44,722 bases of DNA from Domibacillus aminovorans (GCF_001643235.1 NZ_LQWY01000056.1:1-44722); one strand, 5' to 3'. Numbered from the stretch's first letter, positions 16,839 to 26,151 are shown. Notes: generated by a model not told the origin, from the sequence alone. Translations and numbers: made by a program.

Positions 16839-18287
16839 ATGGGTCATGTAAGAAAGAATTCTATTGGGAAAAATGTATTTCATTTATTTTATAGTACTGC
16901 TTTTTCAAGCGGGTTGAATGCTTTTACTCTAGTAGTTCTGGCAAACTACCTTGAGTCTAGCAGCTATGGAATGTTCAGCATTGCACTGGCATTCTCGCTG
17001 ATTATGGGATATTTCACAGATGTGGGAATGAGTGTAACGATGCTGCGAGAAGGATCAAAAAAAGGAATAAGTTTATCCACTGTGATTTCTTCCTATATTA
17101 AAATCAGGCTAGTATTATTAGGAGTTACTTTTGTAGGCGGATTTTTCTTTATTCAGTTACTCTACCAAGATCAGCCAGAGTTGATGCAGACAATGTATTA
17201 TTTGATTTTTCCGATGGTAATAGGATTGACTATGCAAAGCATCAGTGTTACCTATTTTCAACTGGTAGAAGAAATGCAGTATTCTGGGCTTATCCGCATG
17301 TGTTCAGCGGTGTTCCTTGTTATTTCCATCTCATTGGGCATGTTTTTTTCACTAAAGCCGACCATCATTGCTCTTTTATATGGCTGTTCTTATTTGTTTG
17401 CAGGAATGGGTGGCATGTACTTAACCAGTAAAAGAGTGGAAATCCGTTTTAAAAGCGCTTTTCATAAAGATCTATTGAAAAATATGCTGTCCTTTATTAT
17501 AAGTGGCTTACTTATTGTGATTCTTCCGCAACTTGGACCGCTCGTACTAGAAAAAACATTAACATTAAAGCAGGTAGGGTTTTTCGCTGTTGCTTACCGG
17601 ATCCCCTCTGCTTTGTATCAAATCCCAGGTGTGCTCGCAGGAGCTTTCTATCCAGTGCTGTTTAAAAGTTATAACAGCAAGGGGGGATCGGAACATTTAC
17701 AGCTGAATATTTTGCAACTTAAAATGATGGCGTTAACAGGTATGGCAATGACGGTTCCTTTGTATTACATGCCGGAGATCATCATCCACTCGCTGTTTGG
17801 GGAAAAATGGTTGTTTGCATCTAGCGCTTTACAGATATTGTCTTTTATGCTTGTGCTGCAAAGTATAAATGTGGCACTTGCTGACGGACTGACAACAAAA
17901 GCTTTACAGACTCGTCGAACGATTGTCCAGGCGGTAGCTGTTGCCGGAGGGATTGGGTTTTATACTTTTTTCAGTCGACAGTACGGAGTGGAAGGAGCGG
18001 CTTTCGCTGGAATTGCTGTTGAGATCCTTTCCTTCGCTGGTTTCTGGTTATTAAACCCGAAAAGGGGGGAAATAGCAAAAAAAGTCTTACTACCTTATAT
18101 TTCTACCTTTATCATTTTGCTTGCAGTCATTACGCACTTTTTATCAGCACAACCGATTTCTGCTGTTGCTCTTCATTTGTTGTGTCTTCTTATCATAATA
18201 GGAGTGGATCCGGAATTGGCACGAAAATTAATAAGTTTCATCAATCAAAAGAAAAACTTTGAAAAAAAGCAGTGGAACGGGAGGTAA
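16839..18287 (+). CDS. wzx: Wzx-type oligosaccharide flippase
   Basis: 482 residues with 12 or more hydrophobic segments across its length. The N-terminus (NVFHLFYSTAFSSGLNAFTL, then ANYLESSSYGMFSIALAF) is typical of the polysaccharide transporter (PST/MOP) family that flips undecaprenyl-linked repeat units. The same fold places QVGFFAVAYRIP and LFGEKWLFASSALQILSF in the second half. AGGTGATG precedes ATG 16839. It acts between the glycosyltransferases and the Wzy polymerase of this operon. Confidence 0.9.
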   Translation: MGHVRKNSIGKNVFHLFYSTAFSSGLNAFTLVVLANYLESSSYGMFSIALAFSLIMGYFTDVGMSVTMLREGSKKGISLSTVISSYIKIRLVLLGVTFVGGFFFIQLLYQDQPELMQTMYYLIFPMVIGLTMQSISVTYFQLVEEMQYSGLIRMCSAVFLVISISLGMFFSLKPTIIALLYGCSYLFAGMGGMYLTSKRVEIRFKSAFHKDLLKNMLSFIISGLLIVILPQLGPLVLEKTLTLKQVGFFAVAYRIPSALYQIPGVLAGAFYPVLFKSYNSKGGSEHLQLNILQLKMMALTGMAMTVPLYYMPEIIIHSLFGEKWLFASSALQILSFMLVLQSINVALADGLTTKALQTRRTIVQAVAVAGGIGFYTFFSRQYGVEGAAFAGIAVEILSFAGFWLLNPKRGEIAKKVLLPYISTFIILLAVITHFLSAQPISAVALHLLCLLIIIGVDPELARKLISFINQKKNFEKKQWNGR

Positions 18288-18290
18288 AAG

Positions 18291-19568
18291 ATGGCACTTC
18301 TTAATGATGCCAGTCAGACGAAGCGCAACACCGGTCTGTTTTTACTGTTTTTCCTCTTTATGTTAGGTAAATATAACATTTATATTGGATTTGCGCTTAA
18401 GCCTTATATGATCTTTTTGATTTTGTTCTTACTTTTTCGTCTTTCAGCTATTTCTTTTCAGAAACTATATCCCTTTGAATCCATGTTGTTATTGTTTTAT
18501 TTGTTTTACAGCTTCACTGGGGCTTTTTCGGTTTATCCATTTGCTAGTCTTCGTATCACTTTAGGAATCATTTTGCTCATCTTCTGCTACTTTATTTTAC
18601 GATCTATTTTAGAGGGTTACTCAGATAATGCCATACAAAAGGCAGTGGCAGGAGCTGGTTTGTTGTTTAACGCCGTAAGTCTTGTCTTGTATGTGATTGG
18701 TTTGAAAAGTCTTGGATTTCAAGCGCAGGGAGAGATGATTTCTAGTTATGGTACGCTTTTGGATAGAGATTATCCAAGGTTAATTGGTTTGGTTGAGGAC
18801 CCCAACCTTTATGTTTTTTACAATACAATCTTCTTTACATATTTTTTAACAAATATAAAAAGTTGGAGAAATAAAATAGGTTTCACATTATGCTTGTTGA
18901 CGAGTATCTTGACATTTTCAAGAGGCGGCATTTTGGCTATGTTCGTTATTATTTTAATATATATCGCCGTATGCAGCCCTGCTAAAAGATGGAGAATACT
19001 GATTGCTGTGGGGGGATTTTTTGCAGCGGCTAGTTATATGGCAACATCTATAATGACGTTCGATATTGGCCAACTGCTTGAAGCACGAATTGAGGATTTT
19101 TCCAATGATGGGGGAAGTGGACGTTTCGAGTTGTGGGGCCGGGCTTGGGAATTTTTTTTGGCACATCCAGTTATGGGTATAGGAGCGGATAACTTTATTG
19201 AATACAACAAATTTTATTATGGAGAAGGTTTGTACACTCATAACACGTTTTTACATATTTTAACGGAATCTGGTTTATTAGGATTTTCTTTGTACGTCAC
19301 CGTTCTTTTCCTTATTTTTATCCAGCTTCTTAAAAGTCGCATAATGTGGGAAAAACCGTATTTATTTTTGTCCTTTATCGCATTTTTGCTACAAATCATG
19401 TCTCTATCTTTAATTATTAATGAAGTATTCTTTCTATACCTGGCTATTCTATCAGTTATTGTAAGAAAAAAGGAAAATAAACAACTCGTAGAAAAACAAA
19501 AAACAAGGGATGCTCAATTGATTGCAAAGGAGGTTCATGGAAATGAATGTATTGTTAATGACAGATAA
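18291..19568 (+). CDS. wzy: Wzy/O-antigen ligase-type polysaccharide polymerase
   Basis: 425 residues with about 11 membrane segments and one larger external loop (about 255-310). The motif GSGRFELWGRAWEFF, then GIGADNF and THNTFLHILTESGLLG is the Wzy_C signature of O-antigen polymerases and ligases. It should join flipped repeat units outside the membrane. GGGAGG lies just before ATG 18291, three bases after the flippase stop. The polar tail overlaps the next start. Confidence 0.9.
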   Translation: MALLNDASQTKRNTGLFLLFFLFMLGKYNIYIGFALKPYMIFLILFLLFRLSAISFQKLYPFESMLLLFYLFYSFTGAFSVYPFASLRITLGIILLIFCYFILRSILEGYSDNAIQKAVAGAGLLFNAVSLVLYVIGLKSLGFQAQGEMISSYGTLLDRDYPRLIGLVEDPNLYVFYNTIFFTYFLTNIKSWRNKIGFTLCLLTSILTFSRGGILAMFVIILIYIAVCSPAKRWRILIAVGGFFAAASYMATSIMTFDIGQLLEARIEDFSNDGGSGRFELWGRAWEFFLAHPVMGIGADNFIEYNKFYYGEGLYTHNTFLHILTESGLLGFSLYVTVLFLIFIQLLKSRIMWEKPYLFLSFIAFLLQIMSLSLIINEVFFLYLAILSVIVRKKENKQLVEKQKTRDAQLIAKEVHGNECIVNDR

Positions 19569-20592
19569 ATTAATGACAGGAGGAGCAGAATATTACTTTT
19601 GCAAATTGGAAAATCAACTAAAGCATTCAAAGCTTGTCTTTTATACGGCAGCAGGCGGCGGTGAGCTTTACGAGCAAATCAACAATAAAAAACATTTTAT
19701 CAATATGTCTCATAGCAACCATATCGCTAATCTGATCATGATCAAAAGGAAAGTGAAGGAATACGATATTGATATCATTCATGCCAATAGTTTACGAATG
19801 GTTCTGTACGCAGTTGCCATTCAGAAAATGATGAAAAAAAAATTGAAAATTATTTATACAAAGCACAATGTAACGATGATAGAAAAAAGTTTTCGACCAG
19901 TTTTCACCAGATTATTAAACCGGTATGTAACGAAAATTATTACGGTTAGTGGTTATGAACAGGAGAATCTTTTTCAGCTGGGGGTTCAGAAGGAAAAGAT
20001 CACAACGATTTACAACGGAGTGGATTTAGGTCAATTTATGTATCACCAAAAGGAAAAAGATAACGTTTATAAAGTAGGAATTTTGGCGAGATTATCTCCA
20101 GAAAAAAATCATGAATTATTTTTGGAAATTGCTAAAAAGTTGAAACAGTATCCAGAAATTAAATTTTATATAGGCGGGGATGGCCCCCAATACCCAAAAA
20201 TTCATAAAATGATTGAAGAGTTCGAACTTACTCATCATGTGCAGATGATTGGGGAAGTGAAGAATCCAGAAAGCTTTATTAAAGATATGGATGTACTTGT
20301 TTTAACTTCTCATAGGGAAGTCTTTCCCATGGTCGTTCTTGAAGCAATGGCTGTCGGAACACCGCTTGTTTCAATTAATATAGGTGGAATTAAAGAAGCG
20401 ATCACAAGCGATGAATTCGGCTGTCTTGTGTCAGGATATTCAGCCGATAGATTTTGTGAACATATATTGGCTATAAAGGAAGATCAGCAGTTTAGAAATA
20501 AGCTAGTAAATAGTGCTCGCGATAGGGTACAGAAAAATTTCTCCTTAGAAAAAATGGTTACTTACACAATGAGAGAGTATTTAAACATATAA
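19543..20592 (+). CDS. GT4 family glycosyltransferase
   Basis: 349 residues in the GT-B fold. MTGGAEYYF near the start is the acceptor-side glycine motif; GILARLSPEKNHELF (about 180) and the EX7E motif in REVFPMVVLEAMAVGTP (about 255-270) belong to family GT4. ATG 19543 is preferred because AAGGAGG is nine bases upstream; ATG 19537 and TTG 19522 are the alternatives. It starts inside the end of the wzy gene. It adds one sugar of the repeat unit on the cytosolic face; donor and linkage are unknown. Confidence 0.88.
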   Translation: MNVLLMTDKLMTGGAEYYFCKLENQLKHSKLVFYTAAGGGELYEQINNKKHFINMSHSNHIANLIMIKRKVKEYDIDIIHANSLRMVLYAVAIQKMMKKKLKIIYTKHNVTMIEKSFRPVFTRLLNRYVTKIITVSGYEQENLFQLGVQKEKITTIYNGVDLGQFMYHQKEKDNVYKVGILARLSPEKNHELFLEIAKKLKQYPEIKFYIGGDGPQYPKIHKMIEEFELTHHVQMIGEVKNPESFIKDMDVLVLTSHREVFPMVVLEAMAVGTPLVSINIGGIKEAITSDEFGCLVSGYSADRFCEHILAIKEDQQFRNKLVNSARDRVQKNFSLEKMVTYTMREYLNI

Positions 20593-20676
20593 AGAAAACA
20601 CAAGAATGTCGCTTGTTTTTTATAAACAGTAATTTAGATAGATTAAAAATAAGATAATAACGAAAGAAGGGTCAGA

Positions 20677-22086
20677 ATGGGCAAGAGCGATGAAGGGCGC
20701 ATTGGTAAAATTATTCTTGTTTTATCTGATATATTTATAGTTCATCTGGGCTATTTAACAGCATACTGGATTCTGCATGGTTTTTCCTATCCGTTTTATT
20801 ATATAGATGCAATACCATGGATTTCAGCAGCAGTTTTGACTATTTTCTACTTATTTAATATGTATACAGATTGGCAAAGAAAAAACTTTCAGCAGGTACT
20901 ATATACGATCTTGTTATCGTTCGGAATGTTTACTGTTTTGATGATGGCTGTTGCTATTCTTTATCCGATTGAGATTTTTTCAATAAAAAACATTATGCTT
21001 GCTTTTATAATTCAGAATATTTCGGTAATAATGAGTCGCTTTTTTATTTGGCATGTCATAAGAAGAATATATGGAAAGAAAAAGTTATTAATTATCGGTG
21101 AAAATGAAAAAGTGGGTTTATCTTTAGCTGATAAACTGCTTTCTCATAATAAAGGATGGTTTATTATTAGCGGATTTTTACTTTTAAGCGAAAAACATAA
21201 ACTGAAAAGCTACATAAAAGAAATTGATGTTGTGCTTGTCAGTCCTTCAATTGATGAAAAGCAAAAAAGTGAAATGGTCAGCTTGTGTGTAAAATATGGA
21301 AAAGAAGTATTAATCGTACCTAAGCTTTTTGAAATATTTATACATGGTTCAGCTCCTCAGCAAGTGGATGATATGCTCGTTTTGTCTATCCCTCCCGCGG
21401 AGCTTAGCATGGCCCAGCGTGCGGTTAAGCGTGCATTCGATCTCGTCGCAGCTACAGCAATATTAACTGTTACTAGTCCTTTCACTATTTTTTTGTGGAT
21501 ACTTATTCCGCTTACGTCTCGGGGACCGGCCTTCTTTAAACAGGATCGTATTGGTGAAAATGGAAAACCTTATAAAATTTATAAATTTAGGAGTATGGTG
21601 CAGGATGCAGAAAAAAACACAGGGCCTGTACTGGCAACAGAACGTGACCCGCGGATAACATGGATCGGCAGATTGATTCGAGCTACACGACTTGATGAAT
21701 TGCCGCAATTATACAATGTCTTAAAAGGGGAGATGAGTCTGATTGGACCAAGACCGGAAAGGAGCTTTTTTATCGATCAATTTCAGCAGCAAATACCTGA
21801 TTATGCATATAGAATGACTGTCAAACCTGGTCTAACAGGACTTGCACAGGTGATGGCAAAATATACAACGACTGTTGAGGACAAGCTTCGATTTGATCTA
21901 ATGTATATCCGGCAATATTCATTTGCAGCGGATATTAAAATTTTACTGCAAACGATCCGGGTCGTTCTCCAGCGGGAGCAGGCTAATGGTGTTAACGAAA
22001 AAGATTATCAGAGAGAAAAACAGCTGTTGCAGCTGCTGGGACAAAATGAGGCTGCTGGTCTCAATGAAGGGAGATGTATGGAGTGA
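20677..22086 (+). CDS. Undecaprenyl-phosphate glycosylphosphotransferase (initiating enzyme)
   Basis: 469 residues. Four hydrophobic segments (about 12-125), a CoA-binding-like middle domain with LLIIGENEKVG (about 134-250), then the bacterial sugar-transferase domain from about 250: KRAFDLVAATAIL, FKQDRIGENGKPYKIYKFRS, RATRLDELPQLYNVLKGEMS, LIGPRPE and VKPGLTGLAQV. These are the hallmarks of WbaP/CpsE-type enzymes that transfer sugar-1-phosphate to undecaprenyl phosphate and start repeat-unit synthesis. GAAGGG precedes ATG 20677. Its last four bases (GTGA) overlap the next start. Confidence 0.93.
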   Translation: MGKSDEGRIGKIILVLSDIFIVHLGYLTAYWILHGFSYPFYYIDAIPWISAAVLTIFYLFNMYTDWQRKNFQQVLYTILLSFGMFTVLMMAVAILYPIEIFSIKNIMLAFIIQNISVIMSRFFIWHVIRRIYGKKKLLIIGENEKVGLSLADKLLSHNKGWFIISGFLLLSEKHKLKSYIKEIDVVLVSPSIDEKQKSEMVSLCVKYGKEVLIVPKLFEIFIHGSAPQQVDDMLVLSIPPAELSMAQRAVKRAFDLVAATAILTVTSPFTIFLWILIPLTSRGPAFFKQDRIGENGKPYKIYKFRSMVQDAEKNTGPVLATERDPRITWIGRLIRATRLDELPQLYNVLKGEMSLIGPRPERSFFIDQFQQQIPDYAYRMTVKPGLTGLAQVMAKYTTTVEDKLRFDLMYIRQYSFAADIKILLQTIRVVLQREQANGVNEKDYQREKQLLQLLGQNEAAGLNEGRCME

Positions 22087-23270
22087 ATATTTTATTTATC
22101 ACACACGGAAAGCCAGAAGTTCCGGGGAAAGGTGATCAAGTCAGAGCGTTTCAGCAAATAAAAAGCTTACTGAAAAAAGGACACACTGTTCATTGTTTGT
22201 TTCAAGAAAAGAACGAAGCCTATTGGTGCTGTGCCACCTCTATTATTAATGGAGAAAGTAAAGAGAAACATAAAATAAAGACGAAAAGTAAGCATCTGTC
22301 AGTTGCTAAGAGTTTTTTTCTAAAGGGCTACCCGTTAAGTGTTTCTCTACATTCCTTTCCGACTTTAAAGGGATTTCTGAAACAAATTACGGATCAGACG
22401 CATTATGATGTTGTCCAAATTCAATCAAAAGTCCTTCATAATTTCTCTACTAACAGCATTCCAGGTTCAACTGTCCTAATTGATTATATTGATGCCATTA
22501 GCCTCAATTTGGAAAGAAGATACAAGTGGACGAAGAAACCGCTTGAAAAACTTGCGGTTAAGGGCGAGCTTGGAAGGATGAAAAAATATGAAACATTTAT
22601 AAAAAAACAATGCTCAAAGGCGATTATTATCTCTCCTGCAGATAAAGAGTTTTTGCATCTAAGAAGAGTAAGCCAGGTGGATGTTGTCCCAAATTATATT
22701 GATTTAGCTTATTTTCATATGAACAAGTTTGTTGAAAATAGAAAAAAAGCCATTGTGTTCACAGGAACAATGGGTTATGCCCCAAATATAGATGCAGCGG
22801 TAAGGCTTGTAAAAGATATTTACCGCCCTTTAAAGAAAAAGTTTTCTGACTTGGAGTGCTGGATCGTTGGGGCTAATCCTGCAGCTGAAGTAAAAAAACT
22901 AAACAAAATTGAGGGGGTAACTGTCACAGGGTTTGTGGAAGATATTAGGGAGTGGCAATGGAAGGCAGCTGTGTATGTTTGTCCTTTGCGCTTTGGCGCA
23001 GGTCAACAAAATAAAATACTGGAAGCTGCTGCTCTAGGCTGCCCGATTGTGATGAGCAATGTAACCAATTCCGGTATAGGCTTTACAAATAATGAAGAAG
23101 CGATCATTTGTGAATCTAATAAAGAATTTGTTGCGCAGACTGAACAGGTTTTGTTGAATCAAAATCTGGCAGAGTCATTAGCGAAGCAGGCAAGCCATTT
23201 TGTAGCAAGCCATTTTTCAGAGGAAATTGTGGCAAATCAATTAGTTTCGGCCTATAGGGGAACCGATTAA
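22083..23270 (+). CDS. GT4-like glycosyltransferase
   Basis: 395 residues. ILFITHGKPEVPGKGDQVRA near the start and GTMGYAPNIDAAVRLV, WIVGANPAAEV, VTGFVEDIREW and LRFGAGQQNKILEAAALGCP in the second half match GT-B enzymes of the exopolysaccharide GT4 type. The EX7E-like motif is replaced by GAGQQNKILEA, as is common in this subgroup. GTG 22083 overlaps the previous stop in the arrangement GTGA and has GAAGGGAG at good spacing; ATG 22074 is the alternative but abuts the ribosome-binding site. It adds a further sugar to the lipid-linked unit. Confidence 0.87.
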   Translation: MNILFITHGKPEVPGKGDQVRAFQQIKSLLKKGHTVHCLFQEKNEAYWCCATSIINGESKEKHKIKTKSKHLSVAKSFFLKGYPLSVSLHSFPTLKGFLKQITDQTHYDVVQIQSKVLHNFSTNSIPGSTVLIDYIDAISLNLERRYKWTKKPLEKLAVKGELGRMKKYETFIKKQCSKAIIISPADKEFLHLRRVSQVDVVPNYIDLAYFHMNKFVENRKKAIVFTGTMGYAPNIDAAVRLVKDIYRPLKKKFSDLECWIVGANPAAEVKKLNKIEGVTVTGFVEDIREWQWKAAVYVCPLRFGAGQQNKILEAAALGCPIVMSNVTNSGIGFTNNEEAIICESNKEFVAQTEQVLLNQNLAESLAKQASHFVASHFSEEIVANQLVSAYRGTD

Positions 23271-23305
23271 TTTTATCAAAAAACTGCAGGAGTGGAGGAA
23301 TTAAA

Positions 23306-24682
23306 ATGAAATTAATACTACTGTCCGGGGGATCTGGAAAACGTCTTTGGCCATTATCGAATGATTCTAGATCAAAGCAATTTTTAAAAGTACTTGCTAG
23401 TGAAAACGGTCAGATGGAATCGATGGTTCAAAGAGTGTGGAAGCAGCTTGATCACGTTGGCCTGCAACAATCAACATTAATCGCTACCAGCAAATCACAA
23501 GTAGATATGATACAGAGTCAGCTCGGCTCCCATGCCCCGCTTCTTATTGAACCGGAGAGAAGAGATACATTTGCAGCTATTGCTCTTGCCGCAGTGTATC
23601 TGTATAGCATCAAAGGAGCAAGTTTACAAGAAGTGGTCGGTGTACTTCCAGTCGATCCATTTGTTGAGGACCGTTTTTTTCATAGAATAGGAGAGTTAGA
23701 GGAAGCGCTATTATCATCACAGGCAGAGCTTGCTTTAATAGGGATAGAGCCAACGTTTCCTTCTTCTAAATATGGCTATATTGTACCTGGAAAAGTGAAT
23801 AATCAAGAAGAATATATAGTGATAAGCCATTTTAAAGAAAAGCCAACGGAACTACAAGCAGCTGAATTAATTGAAAAACGTGCTTTATGGAATGCAGGAG
23901 TAGTGGCATTTAGACTAGGATATATAATTTCTTTACTTGAAGAAAAAGGACTTCCTATTCAGTATGAGGAATTATATAAAAACTATGCTACCTTACCAAA
24001 AAATTCATTTGACTATGAAGTATTGGAAAAGGCGAAAAAGATAGTAGCTCTTCCATACGATGGTTTTTGGAAGGATTTAGGAACGTGGAACACGCTTACA
24101 GAAGAGATGGTCACAAATCAAATTGGGAACGGAATAGTCAGTAACGATTCTAACAATACTCATCTTGTTAATGAACTTGGTATTCCGATTACAGTGGTCG
24201 GTGTGAATAATGTAATAGTCGCTGCTAGCCCGGATGGTATTTTAGTATCGGATAAACATGAGAGCTCAAGAATTAAAGCATTACTTGATGGAATTCAGCG
24301 ACGGCCAATGTATGAGGAGCGGCGCTGGGGCTGGTACCGTGTTCTTGATCACACGCAAGTGGGAGAAGGAACAGAAGTATTAACAAAACGGGTCTGTGTA
24401 AAAGCAAATCGGAACTTAAGTTACCAACAGCATACCGCCCGAAGTGAAGTTTGGACCATTATTAAAGGGAAGGGGGAGTTTGCCCTTAATGGCTGTATTT
24501 ATTCTGTAAAAGCAGGAGATGTGCTTCATATTCCAGTTAGAGCGGAACATGGAATTAAGGCAATCACTGACTTAGAGTTTATTGAAGTTCAGTCAGGCAC
24601 AAGTCTTGTAGAAGAAGACATTTTGCGCATTTACATGGAATGGAACGATGTGATGGAGTACTGTAATAAAGTTGTTAGCTAA
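23306..24682 (+). CDS. manC: Mannose-1-phosphate guanylyltransferase / mannose-6-phosphate isomerase
   Basis: 458 residues with two domains. The first (about 1-290) is the nucleotidyltransferase: LSGGSGKRLWPLSNDSRSKQ carries the signature, and FKEKP with LWNAGVVAF is the substrate loop. The second (about 335-450) is the type II phosphomannose isomerase cupin: RRWGWYRVLD, NLSYQQHTARSEVW with metal-binding His and Glu, and DVLHIPVRAEHGI. It makes GDP-mannose from mannose 6-phosphate, so the exopolysaccharide probably contains mannose or a GDP-mannose derivative such as fucose or rhamnose. GTGGAGG precedes ATG 23306. Confidence 0.95.
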   Translation: MKLILLSGGSGKRLWPLSNDSRSKQFLKVLASENGQMESMVQRVWKQLDHVGLQQSTLIATSKSQVDMIQSQLGSHAPLLIEPERRDTFAAIALAAVYLYSIKGASLQEVVGVLPVDPFVEDRFFHRIGELEEALLSSQAELALIGIEPTFPSSKYGYIVPGKVNNQEEYIVISHFKEKPTELQAAELIEKRALWNAGVVAFRLGYIISLLEEKGLPIQYEELYKNYATLPKNSFDYEVLEKAKKIVALPYDGFWKDLGTWNTLTEEMVTNQIGNGIVSNDSNNTHLVNELGIPITVVGVNNVIVAASPDGILVSDKHESSRIKALLDGIQRRPMYEERRWGWYRVLDHTQVGEGTEVLTKRVCVKANRNLSYQQHTARSEVWTIIKGKGEFALNGCIYSVKAGDVLHIPVRAEHGIKAITDLEFIEVQSGTSLVEEDILRIYMEWNDVMEYCNKVVS

Positions 24683-24711
24683 ATGAAAAGGGCAAAACAG
24701 GAGAACACAAA

Positions 24712-25710
24712 ATGATTAATAAGAAAATGAAAATAAGCGGGCTTGCTTTCATGCTCCTGCTTGCAGGCATTATCTTCTACTTATTATTTCAAGAGAAAAC
24801 AAATAATGAGAAAGGAGAAGAGGAGTCTTCTACATCAACTGATCGTTCCTCTGAGGAGAACGATGTAGTGGCAGTAGAAGACTTTTTAATACCGACAAAA
24901 GGCTCGCGGAAAGACTATTCAGACGCGATACAGAAGGCCATTGATTTTTGTGCTGCACATAAAAAAGAAAAAGTAAAATTGAAGGCTAATAAAAAGTATA
25001 CGATCAAATCAGGGTTTACTGTAAAAGAAGGAGTAAAAGTAGAATTTGGACAAAATTCCATTCTAATAGTTACAGGAGATTTTCAGGTGATGAATGTGGA
25101 GAAGGATGCCGTCATTATAAACGGAACCATTCAAGTAATGGACCCTTCTTTTGGATCAGAAGTGATATACTTAAAAGGTAATGAGCAATTTGATGCAACG
25201 AATAAAACCCGTATTGAAAACATGACGATCGTTAATGAAAGCGGTAAACATGAAGGTATTGGCCTTTCACTTTATGCAAAAGGTCCATGGCATAACATTA
25301 GTTTTGTAAATTTTGAAAATATATCTATAGTTGGTTTCAAAACAGGTATTCAACTAAAGGCAGAAAATCCGGAAGGAGGGACTTACAGCTGGGTTAACGC
25401 CAATCGTTTTGAAAATATAACGCTAGAAGATTGTGTTCAATGTATTAAAATAATAGGTTCAATGAACATCCCAAATGAATGTTCAGGTAATCTTTTTACA
25501 GGTCTGCAAGTACAGCTGACTGAAAACACGAAACAATTATTAATGGTTGATGGGTCACATAATCAATTTGAAAGCATAGTGTGGGATGTGCAGCGTATCC
25601 AAAATCATGATCCACTCATTATATTCACATCTAAAACAGAGAAAAACCAATTAGATACGAACTTAAGTACTCAATATATCAATGATAATGGACAAAACAA
25701 TGAGTATTAA
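24712..25710 (+). CDS. Membrane-anchored parallel beta-helix protein, last gene of the exopolysaccharide operon
   Basis: 332 residues. An N-terminal hydrophobic segment (about 7-26) after two lysine-rich turns acts as signal anchor; no lipobox Cys is present. A low-complexity acidic linker (about 30-55) leads to a beta-helix of the pectate-lyase-like type with repeated motifs ISFVNFENISIVGF, WVNANRFENITLEDCV and ECSGNLFTGLQV. It is the extracellular counterpart of the 281-residue protein at 10284-11129. Placement at the end of the polymer operon suggests binding, trimming or cleaving of the finished polysaccharide. No catalytic residues can be assigned. CAGGAG precedes ATG 24712. Confidence 0.82.
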   Translation: MINKKMKISGLAFMLLLAGIIFYLLFQEKTNNEKGEEESSTSTDRSSEENDVVAVEDFLIPTKGSRKDYSDAIQKAIDFCAAHKKEKVKLKANKKYTIKSGFTVKEGVKVEFGQNSILIVTGDFQVMNVEKDAVIINGTIQVMDPSFGSEVIYLKGNEQFDATNKTRIENMTIVNESGKHEGIGLSLYAKGPWHNISFVNFENISIVGFKTGIQLKAENPEGGTYSWVNANRFENITLEDCVQCIKIIGSMNIPNECSGNLFTGLQVQLTENTKQLLMVDGSHNQFESIVWDVQRIQNHDPLIIFTSKTEKNQLDTNLSTQYINDNGQNNEY

Positions 25711-25766
25711 GTTGGACTTATATAGTTAGAATAATATAGGATAAAGCAATAGATTTTTACATTTTC

Positions 25767-25795
25767 TTGTTTTCAAAATCCAAATTGTATATAAA
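25767..25795 (+). promoter_or_regulatory. Probable sigma-A promoter of the riboswitch-sinI unit
   Basis: TTGTTT (25767-25772) and TATAAA (25790-25795) are separated by 17 bases. The start point would fall at about 25802, exactly at the 5' edge of the aptamer, which supports an own promoter in addition to read-through from the exopolysaccharide operon. Confidence 0.6.
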
Positions 25796-25802
25796 AATCA
25801 AA

Positions 25803-25895
25803 GAAAAGGCAAACTTATTGAAAAATAAGGACGCAAAGCTACAGGTCTAAGGGGGAAGGTGCTATGATGGCTGGGCTGCCTAGATAATTAGGGGG
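25803..25895 (+). promoter_or_regulatory. Class I cyclic-di-GMP riboswitch (GEMM-I) upstream of sinI-like gene
   Basis: The core follows the GEMM-I aptamer: GGCAAAC, then a hairpin of six base pairs closed by a GAAA tetraloop (25814-25829), then GGACGCAAAGC, which holds the ligand-binding residues. The second stem pairs AGCTA with TGGCT and contains an 11-nt GAAA-tetraloop receptor (TCTAAG 25846-25851 with TATGA 25863-25867), ending GGCTGGGCTGCC. The P1 3' strand CCTA (25879-25882) can alternatively pair with TAGG (25889-25892) of the ribosome-binding site TAGGGGG. Ligand would stabilise P1 and free that site. It is therefore most likely a translational ON switch; this last step is inference. 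Confidence 0.92.
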
Positions 25896-25904
25896 ATTCT
25901 TTTT

Positions 25905-26048
25905 ATGAACAAGGAGCAAATTTTCGTGGAAAGAGAGTGGATGATGTTAATGAAGGAGGCTAAAAATTTAGGGGTATCTATTCAAGAAGTAAAGAAATTT
26001 TTAAAAAGCGGAAGTATATATAAGGAAAAATCAGCATATGAGCCATGA
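25905..26048 (+). CDS. sinI: SinI-like antirepressor
   Basis: 47 residues, ATG 25905 with AGGGGG ten bases upstream. VEREWMMLMKEAKNLGVSIQ followed by EVKKFLKSG (residues 8-36) is a SinI domain: the W, the MKEA helix, the GVS turn and the amphipathic EVKKFL helix that in SinI forms the hook-like dimer with SinR. No DNA-binding domain is present, as expected for an antirepressor. It lies directly behind the c-di-GMP riboswitch and converges on the SinR-like gene at 26298. The natural target is that protein, and possibly the SinR/SlrR-like protein at 13920 too. At 47 residues it is slightly shorter than SinI of Bacillus subtilis. Confidence 0.88.
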   Translation: MNKEQIFVEREWMMLMKEAKNLGVSIQEVKKFLKSGSIYKEKSAYEP

Positions 26049-26151
26049 TTTCCCTGTTAGACTGGTCATATAATAGGTTAAGCAAACGAAGTGGGGAAGC
26101 ATTTAACTGAATTTTTAAAAAAATATAGATAGAAGAAAAAGTTAATCGTTA

